Below, piece by piece: positions 42,403 through 50,466 of a DNA stretch of 57,240 nt. The first letter of the stretch is position 1, and each line of letters starts with the position of its first letter. Under the pieces are notes generated by a model. That model was given only the letters and a program-made list of their open reading frames with translations, searched no databases and was not told the origin of the DNA. The translations under genes were made by a program, and so were the position numbers. Source of the stretch: a virus. The stretch spans positions 1 to 57,240 of IMG/VR virus record IMGVR_UViG_3300046466_000088. One strand, 5' to 3'.

Positions 42403-42978
42403 TTAAAAGAAAAGAGTTAAATTATTATTTTTGTTCATCCTACATTTACCTTCAAGGCAAACTAAGTCGTTGGTTTCATTAATCTTTTCATAAGTCTTAT
42501 GAAGAGGACTTGTATAAAAATAGAATGAACCTTCCTGCATAGGTATATAATATTTTTTAGTAGCAGGTCTATTGTAATAAAATAAACCTGAACTAGAATT
42601 ACCTACATGTATAGGTAACACAAAATAGCTATTAGCATTATGGTTTAGATTATAATACGTTCCATCCTCTTGTATAATTTCAAAAGCAGGTGATGAATAT
42701 GTATCATCAAATGATAATTCCTCTACATATAAATTATTTAACATCTGTTTTATTTTAAATAATAAAGATGGAAACTTTTCAAATACAATAGGATTGTTTG
42801 TAAGACATTTATTTTTATAAGTATCTTCAGTATCTGTATCTTCTTTTCCTGAACCTAATGATAATCTATTAGAATATTTTGACCAAGAATCTTTTAAATC
42901 CAATACTGATTTATAGATTGTTTTACAATCTGTATCTTCTATAAAATCTTTAATCGTTATTGAAGAGAGTATTTTCAT
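42403..42978 (-). CDS. Hypothetical protein after glycosyltransferase genes (191 aa)
   Basis: ATG 42978 (MKILSSITIKDFIEDTD) is chosen: it overlaps the end of the 758-residue gene and has AAAGGAAC upstream. Beta-rich C-terminal half (SYFVLPIHVGNSSSGLFYYN then YIPMQEGSFYFYTSPLHKTY) faintly recalls cupin or 2OG-oxygenase folds, but a full metal triad is not visible. Coupling to the glycosyltransferase suggests work in the same pathway. Confidence 0.65.
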   Translation of the reverse strand: MKILSSITIKDFIEDTDCKTIYKSVLDLKDSWSKYSNRLSLGSGKEDTDTEDTYKNKCLTNNPIVFEKFPSLLFKIKQMLNNLYVEELSFDDTYSSPAFEIIQEDGTYYNLNHNANSYFVLPIHVGNSSSGLFYYNRPATKKYYIPMQEGSFYFYTSPLHKTYEKINETNDLVCLEGKCRMNKNNNLTLFF

Positions 42979-45226
42979 ATTTAGGATGTTCCTTTCTACC
43001 ACCAGTTTTCCACAACTCAGAAACAAGAGTACCCTCACCATATAGTTCCATATGCATGTCAACATCTTGTCTTTGAAATAATTTCTCACAGTCTTGTGCC
43101 ATAGCTAGTAGCTCACCTGTAGTCCAGAACTTTTTATTATTTGTAGTAACGTGTAAGTATTTACCTTTACCTGTTGAACTATCAACTGCATCTTTATCTT
43201 TAGGTTCATCCATTGAACAATCAAAACCATATAGTTTAAAGTTTCTAAATCCTAACGTATGTCCAACACTAATGGCTCTCATAGCTGCACAAGTACCACC
43301 AGTTAATAGAACTGTATCATCAGGTATACCTAAGTCTTTTGGTATAGTAACTTTATTATCTGTATTCTGTTCAACAATAGCATCTGAGTAAGCATTCCAA
43401 CCTATTATCTTAGCACTCTTATCTTTTAAGAAATCTACAACTGAGGTATCAGTCATAGATGATACAAAGAATATAGTCTCTTTAGGTATCTCTTTAAATA
43501 ATTCTTTACGAACAATACCATGTGTACTTGTACCTTCAATAGGTCTAGGGTCAAGTATGTTACATGCCCAAGGAACTATACCTTCTTTCAAAAGCATAGG
43601 TAGTGAATGTTTAACACACATGATTTTGTCTTTAGTTGATTTAAGATAGTCTCTATAATTTAAAAAGGAACTACCACCTGAAACTATATTAAGTATCTCT
43701 CCATGTGGTCTTGACTTAGTTAGCCATTTATTAATTGACTGCACATTATTTTTTATATTGTTTCTAATATAATCAGTAGGCATACAGTCTTTTGGTTTAA
43801 CAATTATTGGAACGTGATTGAAACTTTCAGGGAGTTTATCAAGACTAGATTTATGAAGAACGACAGCAAGATGAGTAACACCACCACCTGCCACTGGGTC
43901 ACTAGATGGAAGAACTTTCCTGCGTAGCTTTTTATCAAGGGCATCAAATACTTTATTAGTTCCTTTATGTTCATCAACAACTTCCTTTCCTTTTTCATCC
44001 TTAGTAAAGTAATCATCAAACACGACAACAGGTAAATCTTTTGTCATATTATAATCGTGTTGAACAGTATCAAAGCTATGTCCACCATCAAGATAAGCTA
44101 TATCAAAATTCTTTTGTTGCGTTAGTGTTACTTTAGTATCACCTTTAACTAATTTAAATTCAAAGTCTTTGTTCATTTTTTCTTTAACAAAAGTTTTAAA
44201 TTCTTTTAGTCTATTACTAACTGCTTTATAAAGATTGTGTGGTTTAGTATTCATTTCAGTTGCATCAGTAAATTCATCTGCATCTTCAAATAAATCATAA
44301 CCTTCATAGTAAACTTTATCTACGTTGTCAAAAGCTGCCAGTGCCATTTCAATAGCACGACCACCATTCCATGTACCTGTCTCCAGTATTCTTGAAAACT
44401 TGTAATGTCTGATGACATCTGCCAATTGTTTGTACCTCTTTGGACCAACGACATCAGGTGTGGTCTTATCAGATAACAAGTCCTTCCTATTACCCTTGAA
44501 GTGTTCAAAGTAATCTGCCAAAGGTGAATTATTAAACGCATCTAAACCTCTCACGTCTGGTGTTAAACTATGTTTTTTTAAACCATGTGCACCATAGATA
44601 TTAAATAATCTTTCAAAGATAAATCCATCATGCCATTCTCTATATGAAAGAACTTCATGACTATTATAAAGACCTCTCATATCTCCCAGTAAATCAAGGG
44701 GTGGGATAGTGTTAAGATTAAAAGCCATGAAAGATGTTTCACTATAGTCCACATCCTTCCTACCTAAGTGGACGAGTTCAGAACCTAGGGGAATGATTCC
44801 AAACAAGTCTTGTTTATTAACAGGCTTTCTAAGGATAATGTCAGCATCTAACCAAACTACCCACCCTACTTGTACACTCTTTTCTACCAACTTGAAGGAG
44901 AAGTCAGTCAGAGCATACACTTTGTGACACCATTTAATGGCATCTAATCTCCAGTTATAAGGCATCTTACCAGCTTCAGTACCATCATGAAGTTTCATTT
45001 CTTCACGATAGGTAATCATTTCATCTACCTTATTAAGATTTCTAAATGTTATCTTGTCTGTTTTAGGAAACTCTTTTACCTGCTCATCAGTAAAGTCATG
45101 ATAGTAGGCAGTTAAATGTAAATCGTCAGCCATATATTTTATAACTGAGTCAATCATTTTCTTTGCATAAGTTTCCCATCCTTTAGGATTAAAGGACGTA
45201 ACGATATTTATTGTGTCTTTACTCAT
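42950..45226 (-). CDS. Fusion: glycosyltransferase, SAM methyltransferase, DUF115/MAF-like domain (758 aa)
   Basis: Three parts. Residues 1-250: glycosyltransferase with a DxD motif D127-A-D129 (GWVVWLDADIIL). Residues 262-460: class I SAM methyltransferase (ILETGTWNGGRAIEMA at 280-295; AYLDGGHSFDTVQHDY at 377-392), like sugar-modifying Methyltransf_24. Residues 508-745: DUF115/MAF_flag10-like fold (ILNIVSGGSSF at 511-521; LTGGTCAAMRAISVGHTLGF at 641-660), a family linked to flagellin and nonulosonic-acid glycosylation. Likely adds and methylates a surface sugar on virion or cell. No frameshift. Confidence 0.82.
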   Translation of the reverse strand: MSKDTINIVTSFNPKGWETYAKKMIDSVIKYMADDLHLTAYYHDFTDEQVKEFPKTDKITFRNLNKVDEMITYREEMKLHDGTEAGKMPYNWRLDAIKWCHKVYALTDFSFKLVEKSVQVGWVVWLDADIILRKPVNKQDLFGIIPLGSELVHLGRKDVDYSETSFMAFNLNTIPPLDLLGDMRGLYNSHEVLSYREWHDGFIFERLFNIYGAHGLKKHSLTPDVRGLDAFNNSPLADYFEHFKGNRKDLLSDKTTPDVVGPKRYKQLADVIRHYKFSRILETGTWNGGRAIEMALAAFDNVDKVYYEGYDLFEDADEFTDATEMNTKPHNLYKAVSNRLKEFKTFVKEKMNKDFEFKLVKGDTKVTLTQQKNFDIAYLDGGHSFDTVQHDYNMTKDLPVVVFDDYFTKDEKGKEVVDEHKGTNKVFDALDKKLRRKVLPSSDPVAGGGVTHLAVVLHKSSLDKLPESFNHVPIIVKPKDCMPTDYIRNNIKNNVQSINKWLTKSRPHGEILNIVSGGSSFLNYRDYLKSTKDKIMCVKHSLPMLLKEGIVPWACNILDPRPIEGTSTHGIVRKELFKEIPKETIFFVSSMTDTSVVDFLKDKSAKIIGWNAYSDAIVEQNTDNKVTIPKDLGIPDDTVLLTGGTCAAMRAISVGHTLGFRNFKLYGFDCSMDEPKDKDAVDSSTGKGKYLHVTTNNKKFWTTGELLAMAQDCEKLFQRQDVDMHMELYGEGTLVSELWKTGGRKEHPKYENTLFNND

Positions 45227-45227
45227 A

Positions 45228-46061
45228 TTAATAAGTTACCATCTTTGTAGGTCTTGTTTCACTTATAGTGTTTCTATATAATAGTTTTTCATCTTCCCAG
45301 TCTTGGGCAAATTGCATGTTCTCAAACTTACCACCAAACCAAGGACCACCAAGAGAAAAATGTATAGCATTAGGACTTTCATTTAATTTTGAAACTTCAG
45401 GAATATGATTCCAACTAGCAGGTATTTCTCCTATCTGGTCATCACTTGTCCACTTAAACTGATGTAGGTCTAAACCTTTCATATTATTTACTTTATCACT
45501 TGTCAAATTTTTTACATCTTTATGTTTCATATTAAACAACATAAGTGAAGACCATAACTTCTTATCATAACCAAGTTGTTTTTGATTATCCATCTTAGTA
45601 TCTTCAGTAGGTTGCCAATCAAACTTAACACAAGCAACAGCTTTATCAGAATGATTTTCCTCTACAAACTTAAATAGTTTATCTATATCTCTAAGAAATA
45701 AAAAATCACAGTCACAAAACATCACCCAATTTTTCATCTTATTTATTTTAGCTAGGTGGGGACATAGAAATCTTGTGTGACTAAACTCTGTTGAAAAAGG
45801 TTTGTCATCTAGCACATCATATTTTTGTCCTTCGTTATCTTCTCTCCACTCTCTAGTAAAATGACCACTACTTCTTAAATGATTAACATTTAAATCAATA
45901 ATTGTTAAAGGTCTTGAGCTATGTCTAGCTAATGAATTTTCACAAACTCTATAAGCTATATCTTCACGAGAGTCATACCCTATAAAAACAAAATTAGTTT
46001 TCTCTTTAGGTAAAGGATGAATTGTTTTTTCTTCGTGTGTTGTTCTTGCATTTATATACAT
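45228..46061 (-). CDS. Glycosyltransferase, GT8-like (277 aa)
   Basis: Contains NWVMFCDCDFLFLRDIDKLF, a DxD-type nucleotide-sugar site within a hydrophobic strand, and later a NAIHFSLGGPWFGG motif typical of GT8-like enzymes. Cytoplasmic. One base before the fused enzyme gene, so both probably act on the same glycan. Ribosome binding site AAAGGAG is 12 bases from ATG, rather far. Confidence 0.78.
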   Translation of the reverse strand: MYINARTTHEEKTIHPLPKEKTNFVFIGYDSREDIAYRVCENSLARHSSRPLTIIDLNVNHLRSSGHFTREWREDNEGQKYDVLDDKPFSTEFSHTRFLCPHLAKINKMKNWVMFCDCDFLFLRDIDKLFKFVEENHSDKAVACVKFDWQPTEDTKMDNQKQLGYDKKLWSSLMLFNMKHKDVKNLTSDKVNNMKGLDLHQFKWTSDDQIGEIPASWNHIPEVSKLNESPNAIHFSLGGPWFGGKFENMQFAQDWEDEKLLYRNTISETRPTKMVTY

Positions 46062-46103
46062 TATATAATTGTACTCCTTTTAATTATTAAAGTCAAATAC
46101 TTT

Positions 46104-48017
46104 TTAAATTATCTCACATGCACCTGCAGTACATGCAAGTTCTTTTGATGAGGTGGTTGTATCTTCTTTCTCATAGTTAGTTAAGTCCATCCAATTAATA
46201 TTCTTAGGAGTTTTAGCTAACCATTCTTTATAAGTATTCTCATTAACTTCTTGATAAGGTGCTTGTTTATATGAATGTTCAGAGTGTGGTAAGAATGAAA
46301 CACCACTCATCACGTCAAAGTTTTCATAAACCCATGCACCAACTTGTAACCACTCTTCTTCCTTTACATAAACTGTAATTGAAGGTTTGTGTTCGCACCA
46401 ATATAGTTGATAAGTTTTCCATATTTCTAGTTGTTCAATAGCAGACTTAGCATCTCTCATAATTGAACTCGTTGGAGACTTCATAGGAAAATAAATAACT
46501 TTAGTATCATTTGGTTTCATTACGTCATCTTCAGCATGAAATCCTTTATCTATCATCATGTCACATAAAGGGTCTTTCTTATCTGCTCTTACAGTTCTAA
46601 GATAGTAAGGTGAATAACGTGGGTGAATACCTGAAGCTGAATCAACTAATTGTGATACAGTTCCTGAAGGTTTCACACAAGTAATAGCAGTGGATTGATT
46701 AACTCCTAGCATTTCTGCCCACTTCTTATTTGTTTTAATTGAATGTTCTTTTAAATTAACTAACATATTTTTTAAAACTTGTTGATTAAATATATCACCT
46801 GCTAAAATTTTGTGGTCCATGATACCAGTTAATGAAACACCTAGTAATCTTTCTTCTTCAGTATTATCTTTCCATTGTTTAGTTAAATATCTAAAGTCTG
46901 ATAAAGTTGATTGAAGTGTACCAAAGATTGTAGCTATCTCTACCTTTTCTTTTAAAGTTTCTTCAGTGTCATCAGGTCTTACAACTACTTCAGATAGATT
47001 ACAGAATTGTTTATTTCGTAGAACTATTTCTGAACATGGATTAGTTCCAAAATCAAAGTCACCCTCTCTTCTACCTGAACGTGTTGCCATCTTTTGTGAT
47101 GCAACTCTATTAAAGATACCACGTTCACCTGACTTAGAATCATAAAGAGATACCCACTCCTTCATAAATGTACCTATGTCAGGCTTCTCAGTATAAGCTA
47201 CAGAGTTATTAGCATAACTTCTTTGTGGATTATTGTCCCACCATTGACCAGTCTTTGCATCTCTCATTCTAATGTCTGAAAGATTAGAAAGACTAATTAA
47301 AGCTGAACGTCTTACACCACCACAAACAACTACATCTGCAATCTTACATACAATATCGTGACATTCAATACTATTTAATTTTCTACCTTTAGCTTTTTGA
47401 AATGTTTCAATACTAAATTTAAATAAATCTCTTAATGGGTCAGGACCACTAGCACGTCCACCAAATGTTTTTAGTTTAGCACCTGCAGGTCTAACAAGGG
47501 ACACATCAAATTGTGGTATCTGTCCTGCATAAAGCATAGCAATAAGTTCTCTATAAGATTTTGCCCAACCTATTTTACTATCTCTAACTTTAATTACTGT
47601 TTCAGTAGTATGAAACTTCTCTGCAATATCAGGAAGTTTGTCAACGTATTGTCTCTCAACACTAAACCCTACACCAGTACCACACATAAGTATATACATT
47701 ATTTCATCAAAGGTTCTTACATTATCAATAGCAACATATGAACAGTTAAATCCTGCTACATTATCTTTATCTAAAGCAGGACCTGCAGTCATCAAGGCTC
47801 TCATTGAAGGCATAACTTTTAATGTAGTGATAGCATCAATCCATCTATCTCTTTCTTTTTTATCTAATTTTTTATTTGTTAGTTTCTCATAACGTCCTTG
47901 CATATAACTAACATATCGTTCAACAGTTTCACTCCATGTTTCTCTTCTGTTTTCTTTTTCAATCCATCTCGCATAACGAGAGATAGCAATATAGTTTTGG
48001 TATTCAGTTGGTAACAT
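46104..48017 (-). CDS. nrdJ: Adenosylcobalamin-dependent ribonucleotide reductase (class II, monomeric)
   Basis: Reduces ribonucleoside triphosphates to deoxy forms for phage DNA synthesis. Active-site residues are visible: C92 (FNCSYVAID), N326/C328/E330 (TNPCSEIVL; thiyl radical Cys and partners), C339 (QFCNLSE). A C-terminal C629-x4-C634 pair (CTAGACEII) accepts electrons as in the Lactobacillus leichmannii enzyme. Length 637, shorter than 739 in that enzyme. Needs vitamin B12 from the host and works with or without oxygen. AAAAGGGGAAAT precedes the ATG. Confidence 0.93.
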   Translation of the reverse strand: MLPTEYQNYIAISRYARWIEKENRRETWSETVERYVSYMQGRYEKLTNKKLDKKERDRWIDAITTLKVMPSMRALMTAGPALDKDNVAGFNCSYVAIDNVRTFDEIMYILMCGTGVGFSVERQYVDKLPDIAEKFHTTETVIKVRDSKIGWAKSYRELIAMLYAGQIPQFDVSLVRPAGAKLKTFGGRASGPDPLRDLFKFSIETFQKAKGRKLNSIECHDIVCKIADVVVCGGVRRSALISLSNLSDIRMRDAKTGQWWDNNPQRSYANNSVAYTEKPDIGTFMKEWVSLYDSKSGERGIFNRVASQKMATRSGRREGDFDFGTNPCSEIVLRNKQFCNLSEVVVRPDDTEETLKEKVEIATIFGTLQSTLSDFRYLTKQWKDNTEEERLLGVSLTGIMDHKILAGDIFNQQVLKNMLVNLKEHSIKTNKKWAEMLGVNQSTAITCVKPSGTVSQLVDSASGIHPRYSPYYLRTVRADKKDPLCDMMIDKGFHAEDDVMKPNDTKVIYFPMKSPTSSIMRDAKSAIEQLEIWKTYQLYWCEHKPSITVYVKEEEWLQVGAWVYENFDVMSGVSFLPHSEHSYKQAPYQEVNENTYKEWLAKTPKNINWMDLTNYEKEDTTTSSKELACTAGACEII

Positions 48018-48019
48018 AA

Positions 48020-48421
48020 TTATTTCCCCTTTTTATTTTTAAGTTTAATTCTATCATAACTATCCTTGTGAGTCAACAAAGCATTTATATGATTCCTCAC
48101 AAAGTTAGTTCTTTTAGATGTTAATATTTCCATAGCGACTCTCCTCATATAATTAGGTTCAATTTCTGCGAGGTCGCATATGTATTCAAAGTCTTCCTTT
48201 CGTTTACCATTGTTAGTAGTAAACCAAAGTATCGCTTCACGTTTATACTTATGACTTTCCAAGTCCTGAGTATCTTTTTGAGTAGCATCAAGTAATGCTT
48301 GTAGTATAACTGCAAGGAACAATGTTCTTTCAGCATCTGTTGAGATGCTAATATTCTTTTCAACTGTACGTAAAAAATTTTCATGTTGTTGCATTGTACC
48401 ATTGTTTAGGAATACCATCAC
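48020..48421 (-). CDS. Hypothetical phage protein (133 aa)
   Basis: Helical; the middle SISTDAERTLFLAVILQALL then KREAILWF, and YICDLAEIEPNYMRRVAMEI, are typical of a phage family of unknown function next to replication genes. Start overlaps the endonuclease gene; an internal ATG (MQQHENF) is an alternative. A DNA-binding, HTH-like unit is possible. Confidence 0.68.
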   Translation of the reverse strand: MMVFLNNGTMQQHENFLRTVEKNISISTDAERTLFLAVILQALLDATQKDTQDLESHKYKREAILWFTTNNGKRKEDFEYICDLAEIEPNYMRRVAMEILTSKRTNFVRNHINALLTHKDSYDRIKLKNKKGK

Positions 48422-48752
48422 TTATTTTACAGTATTCAAAGTTATGTTTGTTACACCACCCTGCATAAGTCATAGTGCCACCTTTGTTTAATTTCTTATT
48501 AGGATTATCAAAAGCAAATCTAATTATAATATTAGGATTAGACTTTCTAAAAAACAAATGTTTCTTTCTCATCTCTATAGTTAATCTACCTTTGACTTCT
48601 ATATAAGAACCATTAGGTAATAAGAAGTCAGGGCAATAAGTTTTATTTTCAAACCATTCATAACTATATTTATTAGGTTCATATTTAACTTTAATCTTTT
48701 TATCTTTAAAAAATTTATAAACCTTTTCTTCTGAACCACTTCTAAACTTCAT
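48381..48752 (-). CDS. T7 endonuclease I-like Holliday-junction resolvase (123 aa)
   Basis: Pattern of the Phage_endo_I (T7 gp3) family: SGSEEKVYKFF, YCPDFLLPNGSYIEVKGRL (PD-(D/E)xK active site), RFAFDNPNKKLNKGG and TYAGWCNKHNFEY. It resolves branched DNA before packaging. Length 123 against 149 in T7. Its stop overlaps the gene below. Confidence 0.9.
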   Translation of the reverse strand: MKFRSGSEEKVYKFFKDKKIKVKYEPNKYSYEWFENKTYCPDFLLPNGSYIEVKGRLTIEMRKKHLFFRKSNPNIIIRFAFDNPNKKLNKGGTMTYAGWCNKHNFEYCKISDGIPKQWYNATT

Positions 48753-48973
48753 TTAATATTCCTCATATGAAAATAGTTTCGTACATGTAAGCATGTAAAA
48801 ACAATACACATAATTAACATATAATAACTGTCAGATAATACTGACCACGTAATCCATATTATATTTGAAACCATACCATATAAGGGTGCATAGTTATCTT
48901 TATTACCATACACCCATACAGTAATCACTGCACTAATTGCAGCAAGTAATTCAAATAAACTAACCAATGTCAC
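48749..48973 (-). CDS. Small three-helix membrane protein (74 aa)
   Basis: Three hydrophobic segments (about residues 3-21, 28-46, 49-66), with YGNKDNYAPLYGMVSNIIWI in the centre. The layout recalls half of a PnuC-like transporter, but this is only a likeness. Overlaps genes on both sides. Confidence 0.65.
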   Translation of the reverse strand: MTLVSLFELLAAISAVITVWVYGNKDNYAPLYGMVSNIIWITWSVLSDSYYMLIMCIVFTCLHVRNYFHMRNIK

Positions 48974-49808
48974 TTAATTGTACCTCATTTACATCAGGTT
49001 CTTTTACAACCTTGGTTAAGTATCTTGGTCCATTCGCATAGATAAATTTTCTAAGTCCTGTCCCACTATTAGCATCCTTCCAACAATTAACTTTATAAGC
49101 ACAGTAGGAACAGCCAACGTCAAGTTTACGATTACCACTAGCACCATCTGCAATATCGTCATAACACTTGCTAGGAACTGTATCACTTGTGACAACATTT
49201 TTAAGATGTAAGACCCTATCTTTCGCATTTATCATCTCCATATCGTGGACAGGCATTAAACATATACGTCCACTTTGTTTATCAATAGCAAGAAAAGCAC
49301 CACCCTTTTTATTCTGTGCATCAGCATAAGCTGATAACTGTGCAATGTAACCAAAAGGGTCATCCTTTAATAAGGAACGATTGGAAAACTTTTTAAATGA
49401 ATAAGCACTAGCTGATTTACAATCAGTAACAACACCATCAATCTCACAATCTTGATGTCCTAATATTCCTTCAATATTTAATTCTTTCTGTTCATTCTTT
49501 ACTTCATGCCCTGCAGTTTTAGCTAATAATAAAAGTAACTCTTCAAGTATATGACCATAAGTAAACTTTATCTTTGCCCATGCAGGTAACTTTTCTTTTG
49601 TTATATCTCTTGATTGATACCACACCTGTCTATCAGGTTTACCAATCTGAGACATTCTTAATTTATTATTCTCAGAACGTGTATTGAATAATTGTAATAC
49701 ACCTTCCTTTACTCTTTCAGCAAACAACTCCATATCTTTTTCACTAGGTTGTGTGCCATCAGTAATCGTCTGGTACATATCTTCAACTAAAGTATCAATA
49801 TTTTTCAT
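48960..49808 (-). CDS. PD-(D/E)xK exonuclease, Cas4-like (282 aa)
   Basis: Nuclease motif GHQDCEIDGVVTDCKSAS (D-x-D...D-C-K) and QLSAYADAQNKKG match the RecB/Cas4-type exonucleases of phages. Four Cys near the end (C at KCYDD; then CSYCAYKVNC) could hold an Fe-S cluster or zinc, as in Cas4. Probably processes phage or host DNA ends. Lies just after the SSB terminator and has no clear ribosome binding site. Confidence 0.8.
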   Translation of the reverse strand: MKNIDTLVEDMYQTITDGTQPSEKDMELFAERVKEGVLQLFNTRSENNKLRMSQIGKPDRQVWYQSRDITKEKLPAWAKIKFTYGHILEELLLLLAKTAGHEVKNEQKELNIEGILGHQDCEIDGVVTDCKSASAYSFKKFSNRSLLKDDPFGYIAQLSAYADAQNKKGGAFLAIDKQSGRICLMPVHDMEMINAKDRVLHLKNVVTSDTVPSKCYDDIADGASGNRKLDVGCSYCAYKVNCWKDANSGTGLRKFIYANGPRYLTKVVKEPDVNEVQLSDIG

Positions 49809-49810
49809 AG

Positions 49811-49844
49811 AAAAAAATAGGGGTGAGTTATTAACTACACCCCC
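49811..49844 (-). terminator. Intrinsic terminator after the SSB gene
   Basis: Leftward hairpin GGGGTG-T-AGTT / AACT-CACCCC (49820-49843; one bulged base) is followed by TATTTTTTT. With the promoter at 50414-50443 it makes the SSB gene a nearly separate transcript. Confidence 0.85.
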
Positions 49845-49865
49845 ATCTCCTTATTAAGGTTAAGG

Positions 49866-50351
49866 TTAAGCAGGTACTTCTGCAAACTCTGAAGTTGAAG
49901 TATCTGCATTAGATGCAGAAGGAATCTCTTCAAATTCACTCGCAGTTGAACTACCACCTTCATAGGCAACTAGGTTTACAACCTGAATAGCTTGTAAGTC
50001 AGCACTCTTTCCACTTCTACCAGTTGGTTTATGAGTCCACTCGTAAGTTTTATATAAAACATTTACGTCTGAACCATTACCAATCAAAGTATTTTGAAGT
50101 GGACGTTTCATACCATCCATTACATCAGGTGCTTTGTTAGGGTTACCATCTTTTCTTTTAGCTTTTCTTTTGATGGTTACAAAGTCTCCTCTCTCGTCAC
50201 CTTTGTTTTTAATAGATAGACCTTCAGCTTCAGCTAATTTTTTATTATTAGCATCAACTGCTATGTCTACAGAATAGACACCATCTTCATCAAACGTAGT
50301 GTTTGGTGATACAACTGATGCCCAGTAGGCTTTACCATTTAATATTGGCAT
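49866..50351 (-). CDS. ssb: Single-stranded DNA-binding protein, T7 gp2.5-like (161 aa)
   Basis: Pattern of the gp2.5 OB-fold family: LNGKAYWASVVSPNTTFDED, then GVYSVDIAVDANNKKLAEAE and VLYKTYEWTHKPTGRSGKSA. It ends in an acidic tail (EFEEIP...SEFAEVPA) that in T7 binds polymerase and helicase. Coats single strands during replication. Good GAAGGAG, its own promoter and its own terminator suggest high output. Confidence 0.88.
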   Translation of the reverse strand: MPILNGKAYWASVVSPNTTFDEDGVYSVDIAVDANNKKLAEAEGLSIKNKGDERGDFVTIKRKAKRKDGNPNKAPDVMDGMKRPLQNTLIGNGSDVNVLYKTYEWTHKPTGRSGKSADLQAIQVVNLVAYEGGSSTASEFEEIPSASNADTSTSEFAEVPA

Positions 50352-50382
50352 ATGTTTACTCCTTCTTTAAGGTTATTATATT

Positions 50383-50443
50383 TTCGTATTAACTACGAAT
50401 ATCTCAGTATATAATTATAATCTATAACTATATGCTTTGTCAA
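50383..50443 (-). promoter_or_regulatory. Consensus sigma70 promoter for the SSB gene
   Basis: Minus-strand TTGACA (50438-50443), 18-base spacer, TATAAT (50414-50419): both boxes perfect. An inverted repeat TTCGTA-n5-TACGAA (50383-50399) lies in the expected early transcribed part and may be an operator or leader hairpin. Confidence 0.85.
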
Positions 50444-50466
50444 CACATATTAAAAATAAATTTTAA

